Part shown: positions 53,038 through 60,930 of the stretch, piece by piece
Position numbering within the stretch: position 1 is the first letter of the stretch
Layout of the letters: each line of letters begins with the position of its first letter
Origin: SSF26 sp037443945
GTDB lineage: Bacteria; Chloroflexota; Anaerolineae; J102
Assembly (NCBI GenBank): GCA_037443945.1
Contig: JBBINH010000017.1
Coordinates: 1-60,930, forward strand
Direction: 5' to 3'
DNA: 60,930 bases
Translations under genes and position numbers: made by a program
The notes under the pieces: model-generated
What the model saw: the letters and a program-made list of their open reading frames with translations, nothing else
Database searches by the model: none
What the model was told of the DNA's origin: nothing

Positions 53038-55374
53038 TCAGGATTGGTGCGGGTTGTGGGGATTGACCGCTAACGGTTGGCCGACCTGACTCATGGGCGC
53101 GCTCAGCTCCTCCAGACCGAAGTCGGCGCCGGCGTTGGAGCGCCGCACCGCCCAGAGGATCACGGCCAGCAAGGCCAGCCCCACGATCCACAAGACGATG
53201 TTGACGTTGTTGCCCTTAAGGCTGACGACAATCGGGGCAATGATGACGGAGACCAGGTTGATGACCTTGATCATCGGGTTGAGGGCGGGACCGGCCGTAT
53301 CCTTGAGCGGATCGCCCACGGTGTCGCCGGTCACACCGGCGGCATGGGCCGGACTGCGCTTGCCGCCGTAATGGCCGTCTTCGATGTACTTCTTGGCATT
53401 ATCCCAGGCACCGCCGGCATTGGCCATGAACACGGCCAGCAACTGACCGGACAGGATCAACCCGGCCAGGAAGCCGCCCAGGGCCTCTTCCTTCAACAAC
53501 AGGCCGACGACGATGGGGCTGAGGACGGCGATGATGCCCAGGGGCAACAGTTCCTTCTGGGCCGCCCGGGTCGAAATCGCCACGGCACGGGCGTAATCGG
53601 GCTTGACCTTGAACTCCATAATGCCGGGGATGCGGAACTGGCGTCGGACCTCCGCCACCATTCCCCCGGCCGCCCGCGCCACGGCCTTCACCATCAGCGC
53701 GCCGAACAACAGGGGGATGGCGCCACCCAGGAGCATCCCGATGAAGACAATGGGCTGATCCACGCGGATGCCGAAAGGCAAGGCGTTCGGATCCACCAGC
53801 CGCGTGTCCGTGATAAATGACCCGAACAGGGAGACGGCAGCGATAACGGCCGAACCGATGGCGATGCCTTTGGTGATGGCCTTGGTCGTGTTGCCCACCG
53901 CATCCAGATTCGTCATCACGGCGCGGGCCTCCGGCTCCAGTTCGGCCACTTCGCCGATACCGTTGGCATTGTCGGAGATGGGACCGAAGGTATCCATGGA
54001 GACGTTGTTGCCGGTGAGGGTGAGCATCCCGATACCGGTCATGGCCACGCCGTAGAGGATAAAGGTAAAGCCGGCACCGCCGTAGATGATGACCGAGACA
54101 AGGATGGCACCGGCAATGACGAGGATAGCGGCTACGCTCGACATATACCCTTCGGCCAGACCCGAGAGGATGGTGGTGGCATGGCCGAATTGCGTGCTTT
54201 TAGCGATTTCTTTGACCGGGGCATGGTGGGTGCCGGTGAAGTACTCGGTCACACGATCGATGAGAATGGCCAGCAACACACCGACGAAGGTCGTCAGGAA
54301 GGGACGCCAGTCCACGACCGTGTAGCCGCTATCGGGCGAGCGCATATAGACCATCGTCAGCACCAGAAAGCCCAGCACGGAAATGGTGGCCGAGGTCATA
54401 TAGCCGCGGAAAATCGAGCGCATGGCGTTCTTCTCATCGCCGAACGAGCGGACGAAATAGGTGCCGATGATGGAGCTGAAGACACCGATGGCTCGGACCA
54501 GCAGCGGGAAGACAATCCATTGCAGGTTGACGGCCCCGTTCGGATAGGGTGCTTCGCGCATGACGGCCAAACCCAGGATCAAGGCCGAGACGATGGTGAC
54601 CTCATACGATTCGAAGATGTCGGCAGCCATCCCGGCGCAGTCGCCGACGTTATCGCCCACCAGATCGGCGATGACGGCAGCATTGCGGGGATCGTCCTCT
54701 TCCAGACCGGCTTCGACCTTACCGACCAGGTCGGCGCCCACATCGGCGGCCTTGGTATAGATACCACCGCCCACGCGCATGAACAAGGCCAGCAAAGTGC
54801 CGCCGAAGCCGAAACCCAACAAGACATCGGGCGCTGCTTTGCCGAACACGATAAAGATGAGCGTACCACCCAACAGCCCCAGGCCGTCGGTCAGCATCCC
54901 GGTGATGGTCCCGCTGCGATAGGCCACCTGAAGGGCCTCCCCGTAGGACCGCCGCGCCGCCGAGGCCACGCGAATGTTCCCCTGGACGGCCATACGCATG
55001 CCCCAACGACCGACCATCATCGAGAAGGTGGCGCCCATCACAAAAGCACCGGCACGGCCAAGGGCGATAATCACGCGCGCCGCCGGTCCGAACATCTCCC
55101 TGGCTTCGGGCGTCGGCGGCACGATCCAGGCGCTGAAGAACAGCGCCAACGTCAGGATGACCATCATGGGGATAATGGAACGCCGTTGGGTATCGAGATA
55201 GGCATCGGCCCCCTCGCGAATCGCATTCCAGACCTCTTGCATCTTGGGCGTACCAATATCCTTGCGCAAGATCTGAACCCGTAACAGATAGGCGTAGGCC
55301 AGGCCCAGAATGGCGACGGCCATCACGGACCAGATCGCCAACATCTCAAAAGGCGTCATCGCAAGACGATACAT
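53038..55374 (-). CDS. hppA: Membrane proton-translocating pyrophosphatase
   Basis: HppA couples PPi hydrolysis to ion pumping. The 778-residue protein has about 16 helices and the signature G-G-G-I-Y-T-K-A-A-D-V-G-A-D-L-V-G-K near residue 210, followed by D-N-V-G-D. The segment G-N-T-T-K-A-I-T-K-G has Lys where K+-dependent enzymes have Ala, marking a K+-independent, H+-pumping type. AGGAGG precedes the ATG. The gene is monocistronic and preceded by two hairpins. Confidence 0.97.
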   Translation of the reverse strand: MYRLAMTPFEMLAIWSVMAVAILGLAYAYLLRVQILRKDIGTPKMQEVWNAIREGADAYLDTQRRSIIPMMVILTLALFFSAWIVPPTPEAREMFGPAARVIIALGRAGAFVMGATFSMMVGRWGMRMAVQGNIRVASAARRSYGEALQVAYRSGTITGMLTDGLGLLGGTLIFIVFGKAAPDVLLGFGFGGTLLALFMRVGGGIYTKAADVGADLVGKVEAGLEEDDPRNAAVIADLVGDNVGDCAGMAADIFESYEVTIVSALILGLAVMREAPYPNGAVNLQWIVFPLLVRAIGVFSSIIGTYFVRSFGDEKNAMRSIFRGYMTSATISVLGFLVLTMVYMRSPDSGYTVVDWRPFLTTFVGVLLAILIDRVTEYFTGTHHAPVKEIAKSTQFGHATTILSGLAEGYMSSVAAILVIAGAILVSVIIYGGAGFTFILYGVAMTGIGMLTLTGNNVSMDTFGPISDNANGIGEVAELEPEARAVMTNLDAVGNTTKAITKGIAIGSAVIAAVSLFGSFITDTRLVDPNALPFGIRVDQPIVFIGMLLGGAIPLLFGALMVKAVARAAGGMVAEVRRQFRIPGIMEFKVKPDYARAVAISTRAAQKELLPLGIIAVLSPIVVGLLLKEEALGGFLAGLILSGQLLAVFMANAGGAWDNAKKYIEDGHYGGKRSPAHAAGVTGDTVGDPLKDTAGPALNPMIKVINLVSVIIAPIVVSLKGNNVNIVLWIVGLALLAVILWAVRRSNAGADFGLEELSAPMSQVGQPLAVNPHNPHQS

Positions 55375-55426
55375 GGTGGGCAGAATCCTCCTGAGAACGA
55401 AACGAGAATGAACCGAGACAACAAAA

Positions 55427-55466
55427 ATGCCCCGGCCTTCACAAAGCCTGGAGCATCCGTTTTTTT
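55427..55466. terminator. Hairpin with U-runs on both sides, upstream of hppA
   Basis: ATGCCCCGGCCTT (55427-55439) pairs imperfectly with AAGCCTGGAGCAT (55443-55455). A T7 run follows on the plus strand (55460-55466) and an A5 run precedes it, so it can terminate in either direction. It lies 53 bases upstream of the hppA ATG. Confidence 0.55.
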
Positions 55467-55505
55467 GCGCCTAAGACAAACCCTTCCGCTCGGTGCGCAC
55501 CGACC

Positions 55506-55539
55506 GGAAAAACCAAGGACAGCCTTGTGGGGCTGTCCT
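55506..55539 (-). terminator. Perfect hairpin with U-run upstream of hppA
   Basis: AGGACAGCC and GGCTGTCCT form a 9-bp stem with a six-base loop; on the minus strand TTTTT follows. It could terminate transcription coming from the DMT side or act as a leader terminator for hppA. Confidence 0.6.
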
Positions 55540-55862
55540 GCAGGATGGCTTGCGGTGGGTTCTATGAGCAGAAAGGCGGAGAAATCAGGTCCTTCGCGCC
55601 ATTGCAAGGACAACATGAGATAACATCCATCGATTCGAATACGTATGCTGCTACAGGCGCCGGGTAGCACCGGCAAAGAAAGCTATCACCGGCGTCCCTG
55701 AAGAGGGCCTGTGCTCACTGGGACAGATTGTAGACTTCGTTCCCTCGATTGTCAAAAAACACCCGCAGCGTAAATGAGGATGACCTCTCGTTTTTCCGGG
55801 TTGGAACAGCTTGTCTATGTGTTGGGGCGCCATCCGGGGTAGGTCTTGCCGCGCTTCTCCCT

Positions 55863-56744
55863 TCACCCCCGACGATTGGCCAGCCAGACCCCGCCGAAGA
55901 TAAGGACCATGGCGGCCCCATAGCTCCAGTGCAACGGCTCACGCAGGACGACCAGGCCGAAAACAACGGCAAACAGCGGGATGACATAGGTGACCATGGT
56001 GGTGGGCGTGGCGCCGATGGCCTTGATGAGGAGAAAAAAGAGAAAATAGGCCACGCCGGAACCCAACACCCCCAGCCAGACCACGGCAAACCAGGCCAGG
56101 CCATCCGGCCGCAAGCGCCAGGGCTGCTCCCAGATGAGGGCCGGGACCACCATCCACAGAAACGCAAAACCCAGTTGCGCCGCCGCCAACACGGCCGCCG
56201 GCACCCCTTGCAGCCGACGCCGCGTGAAGACGGATCCCATGGCATAGCCCGCCGAAGCCAGGATGATGGCCAATTGTCCCGCCAGGCGCTCGCGCAGGGG
56301 GCCTATGGCCTTGACCAGATCGGGTGCAAACAGGACCAGAACCCCGAGAAAACCCAGCATCACCCCGACCACCCGCCGTCGGTTCAGCCGTTCGTCGGCC
56401 AAAGAGACATGGGAAAGCACCACGGCGAAGAGAGGCACCGTGCTGTTGAGGATGGCGGTCAGACCGGAGCTGATGTACTGCTCGCCCCAGGTGATGAGGG
56501 TGAAGGGAACGGCATTGTTGATGAAACCGAGGAAGGCCAGCGCCGGCAGAAGCACCCTGCCACGGGGAAAGCACAGCCCTTGTCGGCGGACCAGCGCTAC
56601 CATGACCAGTGCGCCCAGACCCAGGCGAATGGCCACCAGGGTCAGCGGCGTCAGGCCGCCCTCCAGGCCCAGCTTGATGAACATGAACGAGGAGCCCCAG
56701 ATGGCACTGAGGGTCAAAAAGACCAGGGCGTCTTTTCGTTTCAT
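55863..56744 (-). CDS. EamA/DMT-superfamily transporter
   Basis: The 293-residue protein has ten helices in two EamA repeats, beginning S-A-I-W-G-S-S-F-M-F-I-K and with F-L-G-V-L-V-L near the second repeat. Such transporters export amino acids, nucleosides or metabolites; the substrate cannot be told. ATG 56744 is taken as start because homology begins there; a longer start is possible. It lies downstream of the M32 gene on the same strand. Confidence 0.92.
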   Translation of the reverse strand: MKRKDALVFLTLSAIWGSSFMFIKLGLEGGLTPLTLVAIRLGLGALVMVALVRRQGLCFPRGRVLLPALAFLGFINNAVPFTLITWGEQYISSGLTAILNSTVPLFAVVLSHVSLADERLNRRRVVGVMLGFLGVLVLFAPDLVKAIGPLRERLAGQLAIILASAGYAMGSVFTRRRLQGVPAAVLAAAQLGFAFLWMVVPALIWEQPWRLRPDGLAWFAVVWLGVLGSGVAYFLFFLLIKAIGATPTTMVTYVIPLFAVVFGLVVLREPLHWSYGAAMVLIFGGVWLANRRG

Positions 56745-56757
56745 GCTGTCCCCATCC

Positions 56758-56810
56758 CTCGTGAGGGAGCGCCGCACACCCGCCTGCGGTGGTGGGCGCT
56801 CCCTCGCGAG
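56758..56810 (-). terminator. Long hairpin between the M32 and DMT genes
   Basis: CTCGTGAGGGAGCGCC and GGCGCTCCCTCGCGAG (15 of 16 paired) enclose a 21-base loop. It lies just past the M32 carboxypeptidase stop. It may be a terminator or mRNA-stability element. Confidence 0.55.
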
Positions 56811-56818
56811 CCGATGTC

Positions 56819-58333
56819 TCACAGGGCGTAAAGCTCCCCGAACTTGGTCCGCAGATAGCGTGTCAGCGGCTCGTGGTCGGGGGGCCGTCCGGTGGCCCGC
56901 TCGATCAGCTCAGCCGTGCGATAGCGTCGGCCATGCCGATAGATATGATGCCGCAGCCAGTCCAACAACCCGGCAAAGTGACCGCGGCGAATCTGGTCGT
57001 CGAGATCGGGCAGGTCACGATGGGCGGCCTCGAAGAACTGGGCAGCATAGAGGGTGCCCAGGGCATAACTGGGGAAGTAACCGAAACCGCCGAAAGACCA
57101 ATGGATATCCTGCAAACAGCCGAGGGCATCGTTGGGCACCTTCAATCCTACATAGCGCTCGAAGGTTTCGTTCCACACGGCCGGAATATCCGCTACGCTC
57201 AGATGCCCCTCGATCAAAGGCTGTTCGATCTCAAAACGCACCATGATGTGGAGGGCATAGGTCACCTCGTCGGCCTCGATGCGGATAAAGGAAGGGCTGA
57301 CGGCATTGATGGCAAAGTAGAAGTCGTCGAGACCGACGTCACCCAGGGGAGCGGGATAGGTCTGTTGGGCGCGGGGGAAGAAATGCTCCCAATAGGGCCG
57401 ACTGCGGCCGACGAAGTTCTCCCACAGCCGCGATTGCGATTCGTGGATGCTCATGCTGCAGGCCTCGCCTATGGGTTGGCCGAAAGCCTCGGCGGGGAGG
57501 TTCTGTTCGTAAAGGCCATGCCCGGCTTCGTGCAGGATGCCGAAGAAGGCCTCGTTGAAGAAATCGGCCGTGTACCGGGTGGTGATGCGGACATCACCGG
57601 GACCGATACCCATGCAGAAGGGATGGGTGACCGTATCGAGTCGCCCGGCCTGGAAGTCGTAGCCGAAAGCGGCTGCCGCAGCCTCGCCGAAGATTTTCTG
57701 CCGGTCGAGGGGAAAATGACGATGGATGAGGTCGGTACGCGGTTGACGAGGCGAGGCGACGATGGCCTGCACCAGCGGTACCAGTTCATCCCGCAGCGCT
57801 GTGAAGAGGGTGCGCACACGCGCGGCGGTCAGGCCCGGCTCGTATTCGTCCAACAAGGCATCATAAGGGCTTTCGGTGTAGCCGATACAAGCCGCTACCT
57901 GCCGCGCCAGCTCGACATGTTGGGCCAGATGGGGGCGGAAGATGCTGAAATCGGCCTTCTGACGCGCCTCGCTCCAGGTCGTCTGCGCGAGAACGGAGAG
58001 CCGGCTGATCTCCTCAACCAATTCGGGCGGGACTTTGGTGGCGCGGTCATAGTCCCGACGCCATTCGCGCAGATTGGCCGCCACATCGCTCTCGGGGTCG
58101 TCCGCCAGGCCGTCGGCCTCGGCGATGGCCAGCCATTCCCCCACGCGGGGATCGGTCCATTTGCGGTGGATAACACCGGCCAGATAGGAACTCTGTTCGG
58201 CCCGCAAGGAGGCCCCGCGCGGGGGCATATAGGTCTCGCGGTCCCAGGTGAGCACACCGCTAATGCTCCGCAGCAGGGCGATCTCGCGGGCCCGACCGAG
58301 CAGTTCTTGATAGGCTTGTTGGGGAGTAGTCAT
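56819..58333 (-). CDS. M32 family (Taq-type) metallocarboxypeptidase
   Basis: The 504-residue enzyme removes C-terminal residues from peptides. It has the H-E-A-G-H zinc motif in G-I-L-H-E-A-G-H-G-L-Y-E (~268-275), the M32 signature I-H-E-S-Q-S-R-L-W-E (~295-304) and an upstream block D-V-R-I-T-T-R-Y (~245). It is all-helical and cytoplasmic. ATG 58333 starts at the conserved N-terminus Q-Q-A-Y-Q-E-L-L. Confidence 0.95.
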   Translation of the reverse strand: MTTPQQAYQELLGRAREIALLRSISGVLTWDRETYMPPRGASLRAEQSSYLAGVIHRKWTDPRVGEWLAIAEADGLADDPESDVAANLREWRRDYDRATKVPPELVEEISRLSVLAQTTWSEARQKADFSIFRPHLAQHVELARQVAACIGYTESPYDALLDEYEPGLTAARVRTLFTALRDELVPLVQAIVASPRQPRTDLIHRHFPLDRQKIFGEAAAAAFGYDFQAGRLDTVTHPFCMGIGPGDVRITTRYTADFFNEAFFGILHEAGHGLYEQNLPAEAFGQPIGEACSMSIHESQSRLWENFVGRSRPYWEHFFPRAQQTYPAPLGDVGLDDFYFAINAVSPSFIRIEADEVTYALHIMVRFEIEQPLIEGHLSVADIPAVWNETFERYVGLKVPNDALGCLQDIHWSFGGFGYFPSYALGTLYAAQFFEAAHRDLPDLDDQIRRGHFAGLLDWLRHHIYRHGRRYRTAELIERATGRPPDHEPLTRYLRTKFGELYAL

Positions 58334-58430
58334 CGTCAGGCATCCTTGGTGGAAGGGATGGAATCGCAAGCCATTGTAGGCTATGGCAGGTCGCATACCC
58401 AAATGAACGAGGCTATGACGCAGCGCGTAA

Positions 58431-58459
58431 TTGCCATTTGCGATTTGAACTGTTACACT
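58431..58459 (+). promoter_or_regulatory. Putative promoter of the small unknown gene
   Basis: TTGCCA (58431-58436) and TACACT (58454-58459) are 17 bp apart, the ideal sigma-70 spacing, about 70 bases before the gene's start. Confidence 0.5.
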
Positions 58460-58529
58460 GCGCCGGAATGCACGCAGCGTCGCGTGCTATCTCAGGCGAT
58501 GTCGCCAGACCATAACAAAGGAGATGTCC

Positions 58530-58889
58530 GTGTTGGTTATACCCCCAGCTCTGTTGCGTCGTTTTTATGTCGAACACACCCTGCGCAACACCGACCAGGG
58601 AGTGGAGTTCAAACTGCAGAATAGGGTGGCGCCGACAACCCTGGTGGCGGTTGGTCCCCTTGAGATCGATGATATCACCGTCTCAGCCGAGCGGTTCATG
58701 CTTCAGGCCAGTAAAGCGCGGTCGGCCGCGGCCATCGCTCCCCATCATCCTCTTTATCTGCCGATGGGACGTTCGTTGACGATCCGGATAGCCATCCCGC
58801 CTTTGACGCGGGGAGCTCATCATATCCGTCTCCACCTCGTCACCCGCGAGGTCGGGCCTGTTGTCATCGAGTTCAGCGATAGCGTGTAA
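58530..58889 (+). CDS. Small conserved-looking protein of unknown function
   Basis: The 119-residue protein is mostly beta-strand-like with short hydrophobic runs and no membrane helix or cysteine. I do not recognise a family. AAAGGAG (58517-58523) is immediately adjacent to an ATG at 58524, which is too close, so the GTG at 58530, six bases away, is the likely start. It is followed by the alanine dehydrogenase gene about 70 bases on. The even distribution of hydrophobics suggests a folded single domain. Confidence 0.7.
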   Translation: MLVIPPALLRRFYVEHTLRNTDQGVEFKLQNRVAPTTLVAVGPLEIDDITVSAERFMLQASKARSAAAIAPHHPLYLPMGRSLTIRIAIPPLTRGAHHIRLHLVTREVGPVVIEFSDSV

Positions 58890-58958
58890 ATCGTGATGTT
58901 TTCTTGCTATTGACAACGCGTGGTATTTGATGGTGTTTTTACCCAGGAGGGGAGTTCT

Positions 58959-60068
58959 ATGATTATCGGCATACCCAAAGAAATCAAAGACAACGAGTAT
59001 CGTGTCAGTATGACACTGGGTGGGGTCAAATTGCTGGTGGATGCGGGGCATGAGGTGCGGATCGAGACGGGGGCAGGGGAGGGCAGTGGTTTTTCCGATG
59101 CCGAATATCGCCGGATGGGAGCCACCATTGTCCCCACGGCTGCCGACGCCTGGGAGGCCGATCTGGTGGTCAAGGTCAAAGAGCCCCAGCCTAGCGAATA
59201 CGGCTATCTGCGGCCCGATCTGGTTCTTTTCACCTACCTGCATTTGGCCGCCGACGAAGAACTCACCCGCGTGATGATGCAAAGCGGTGTCACGGGTATC
59301 GCCTACGAGACGGTGGAACTGCCTAATCACACCCTGCCCCTGCTGACGCCCATGAGCGAAGTGGCAGGCCGCATGGCCGTCCAGGTCGGCGCCCACTATC
59401 TGGAACGGATGAACGGCGGCCGCGGCAAACTCCTGGGCGGCGTGCCGGGTGTGCGTGCCAGCGATGTCGTCATCATCGGTGGGGGCGTGGTCGGCACGAA
59501 TGCGGCCATGATCGCCCTGGGCATGGGCGCCAATGTGGTCATCGTTGACATCAACCTTGATCGCCTGCGCTATTTGAGCGAGGTCCTGCGGGGCAATCTC
59601 ACCACCTTGGCTTCCAATCCCTATACCATTGCCGAAGCCGTGCGTCGTGCCGACCTTGTCATCGGTGCCGTGCTGATCAAGGGCGCCAAAGCGCCCAAAT
59701 TGGTCACGCGGGAAATGGTCGGCCAGATGAAACCGGGCAGTGTCATCGTCGATGTCGCCATCGATCAGGGCGGTTGCATCGAGACAGCCCGGCCGACAAC
59801 CCATTCACACCCGACGTACGTCGTGGATGATGTGCTTCACTACTGTGTGACGAATATGCCCGGCGCCGTGCCGCGCACGAGTACCTATGCCTTGAGCAAC
59901 GCCACGTTGCCCTACGTGGCCAAATTGGCCAATCTGGGCTTCAAGGAGGCCATCCGTTGCGATCCCGGCCTGGCCCTGGGCGTCAACGTCTATCGCGGCC
60001 ACATCACCTATCCGGCCGTGGCCGAGGCTTTTGGCTTGACGTATACCCCGCTGGACCGCCTCCTCTAG
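58959..60068 (+). CDS. ald: Alanine dehydrogenase
   Basis: Ald interconverts alanine and pyruvate with NAD. The 369-residue protein starts M-I-I-G-I-P-K-E-I-K-D-N-E, has catalytic Lys in V-K-V-K-E-P (~74) and His in Y-L-H-L-A (~96), and the NAD loop G-G-G-V-V-G-T-N-A-A (~175). ATG 58959 is preceded by a G-rich ribosome site. A TTGACA lies at 58910-58915 but no good -10 is seen. It links to the M32 and PepF peptidases metabolically through amino acid use. Confidence 0.97.
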   Translation: MIIGIPKEIKDNEYRVSMTLGGVKLLVDAGHEVRIETGAGEGSGFSDAEYRRMGATIVPTAADAWEADLVVKVKEPQPSEYGYLRPDLVLFTYLHLAADEELTRVMMQSGVTGIAYETVELPNHTLPLLTPMSEVAGRMAVQVGAHYLERMNGGRGKLLGGVPGVRASDVVIIGGGVVGTNAAMIALGMGANVVIVDINLDRLRYLSEVLRGNLTTLASNPYTIAEAVRRADLVIGAVLIKGAKAPKLVTREMVGQMKPGSVIVDVAIDQGGCIETARPTTHSHPTYVVDDVLHYCVTNMPGAVPRTSTYALSNATLPYVAKLANLGFKEAIRCDPGLALGVNVYRGHITYPAVAEAFGLTYTPLDRLL

Positions 60069-60202
60069 GTGTGCAGGGCGATCGGCAGCTCTAACGAAAG
60101 ACAAACGGTCGATAAATGAGGGTCTAACGGATGCCTGGTTTATTGCGAGCAGAAACGATGATGCTTGTGCCTTTCCCTTCCATCTTGTAGCGGAGGTGTC
60201 CC

Positions 60203-60661
60203 ATGCGTATGCTGGTTCGTCAAGACCCCATTGCCCGCGAAATGGCTGCCTGGCGCAGCGCCTTTGATCGGATGTTCAACGAGGTCCTGGAAGGCGCTTT
60301 CCCTTATCTGACGACTCAGCCCACCTGCTGGTATCTGCCGGTTGATGTGGTGGAGACGGATGATGCCTTTGTGATCAAGGCCTCTCTGGCCGGTGCTCGG
60401 CCGGATAGCTTCGATATCTCCCTGGCCGACAACGTGCTGACGATCCGGGCCGAGGTACCGGAGAACAAAGAGTTCGCCGAAGCCCAATATCACGTGCGCG
60501 AACGTCGCTATGGCACCTATGAGCGCAGTCTCACCCTGTCCACGCCTGTCAATGCCGATGCCATCAAGGCCGAGTATATGGACGGTGTGCTGACGGTGCA
60601 TGTGCCCAAAGCGGAAGCGGTGAAACCCAAGCGCATCCCGGTTAAGGTTCGCTCGAACTAA
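60203..60661 (+). CDS. Hsp20/alpha-crystallin family small heat-shock protein
   Basis: Hsp20 proteins bind unfolding proteins as oligomers. The 152-residue protein has an N-terminal arm (1-45), the alpha-crystallin domain (~45-140; W-Y-L-P-V-D-V-V-E-T, R-R-Y-G-T-Y-E-R, M-D-G-V-L-T-V) and a C-terminal I-P-V-K tail. The conserved G-V-L is intact. GCGGAGGTG precedes the ATG. A strong terminator follows. No CIRCE element was seen upstream. Confidence 0.95.
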   Translation: MRMLVRQDPIAREMAAWRSAFDRMFNEVLEGAFPYLTTQPTCWYLPVDVVETDDAFVIKASLAGARPDSFDISLADNVLTIRAEVPENKEFAEAQYHVRERRYGTYERSLTLSTPVNADAIKAEYMDGVLTVHVPKAEAVKPKRIPVKVRSN

Positions 60662-60686
60662 ACAGCAACCCTGATAGCCCGAACTT

Positions 60687-60723
60687 AAAAAGCGAGGCCG
60701 GCTTTAGCCGACCTCGCTTTTTT
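60687..60723 (+). terminator. Intrinsic terminator after the Hsp20 gene
   Basis: AAAAAGCGAGG-C-CGGCT and AGCCG-A-CCTCGCTTTTT form a long stem with one internal mismatch and a two-base loop (~60687-60703 with 60706-60722), ending in a T run. It is convincing for the plus strand; the minus-strand gene at 60819 may also use it. Confidence 0.85.
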
Positions 60724-60818
60724 GTTGGCAACGCTCGGTGAGGTTGGACGAAGCAGGCTGTCTTCAGGCCATTGCCAGAGCAGTCGGGAGGGTGAGAGCG
60801 AGGGGGGCCCAACCGCGC

Positions 60819-60930
60819 TCAGCGCCACGACTCGAAATGGTCCAGATACATGACCCCGCGGGTGCCGCTATCGATGCCGGCCTGCGGCCCCAGCCGCACC
60901 TCGTCCACCCGCCGGGTGTCGTTGTCGATG
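60819..60930 (-). CDS. C-terminal end of a possible extracellular/cell-wall protein (5' part beyond window)
   Basis: Only 36 residues are present: N-D-T-R-R-V-D, L-G-P-Q-A-G-I-D-S-G-T-R-G and Y-L-D-H-F-E-S-W-R before the stop at 60819. The pattern resembles the last beta-sandwich strands of large secreted Chloroflexota proteins with LamG or RHS-type architecture. The assignment is weak because most of the gene lies outside the window. Confidence 0.4.
   Translation of the reverse strand, partial: IDNDTRRVDEVRLGPQAGIDSGTRGVMYLDHFESWR

Larger units (their letters stand above)
55375..55862. other. hppA leader and upstream gap, no gene
   Basis: No coding sequence is convincing here. The DNA contains two terminator-like hairpins (listed separately) between the DMT transporter end and hppA. 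They sit in the orientation of the hppA transcript, so the region may be a long leader. Confidence 0.5.

Noticed and set aside
54181..55284. Long plus-strand frame opposite hppA
   Set aside because: Antisense shadow; His- and Gln-rich, no ribosome site, no motif.
56789..58624. Long plus-strand frame opposite the M32 carboxypeptidase
   Set aside because: Antisense shadow of a confident gene with atypical composition and no motif.

Overview
The window looks like a chromosomal contig from a GC-rich Chloroflexota bacterium, perhaps Anaerolineae or Ardenticatenia. This rests on general style, not one marker: a long ThyX, an NrfD-type molybdoenzyme, a DUF1385 protein, a PyrF-PyrE fusion, a TPR protein of the type that precedes CHAT domains, and a transposase type I associate with this phylum. 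No rRNA, tRNA or CRISPR array was found.

Layout. 1-7.1 kb: a membrane sensor histidine kinase (cut by the window edge), an Sfp-type phosphopantetheinyl transferase with a dehydratase-like fragment, mltG, a sulfurtransferase and thyX. 7.1-19.9 kb: a decaying, mobile-element-scarred region. Intact genes (glutaredoxin-thioredoxin reductase fusion, four-helix membrane protein, GH15 glucoamylase, DsrE-like protein, CDGSH protein, ClC channel) sit among broken ones (transposase, dehydratase duplicate, nnrE, a redoxin, pgl, nrtS, priA, sulfotransferase, an IS982 relic). 20.1-30.5 kb: a sulfur/molybdoenzyme module on the minus strand, read as two-component system, rhodanese-metallo-beta-lactamase fusion, TusA, DsrE2-like protein, fused FeS-NrfD subunit, molybdopterin oxidoreductase and TorD chaperone. 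30.6-38.4 kb: a broken metallophosphoesterase, a class V aminotransferase, acpS, hisB-C-D-G and oligoendopeptidase F. 38.4-45.1 kb: the pyrimidine operon pyrC-pyrB-(PPi-type phosphofructokinase)-pyrFE-pyrD-pyrK with a visible promoter and a terminator-like leader hairpin. 45.4-47.9 kb: a truncated TPR gene fused to a PIN-domain tail across a palindromic repeat. 48.0-60.9 kb: miaA-yraN-rnhB-era-mdh-DUF1385, a K+-independent type H+-pyrophosphatase, a DMT transporter, an M32 carboxypeptidase, a small unknown protein, alanine dehydrogenase, Hsp20 and the tail of an extracellular-type protein.

Two themes stand out. First, the 20-28 kb module links persulfide handling (rhodanese, TusA, DsrE2) to a molybdenum enzyme that lacks a Tat signal and so probably faces the cytoplasm; this suggests cytoplasmic sulfur oxidation or reduction coupled to the quinone pool. 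Second, a short repeat of 86-110 bp occurs four times (3.9, 11.4, 14.7 and 45.1 kb). It has terminal inverted repeats (GACTCGGTTC), a variable number of internal 8-bp units, and 8-9 bp target duplications at two copies. One copy interrupts a redoxin gene that can be rejoined by removing it, one ends a truncated nrtS, and one abuts the pyr promoter. PPi metabolism is a further link, since the PPi-type phosphofructokinase and the proton pyrophosphatase occur in the same window.
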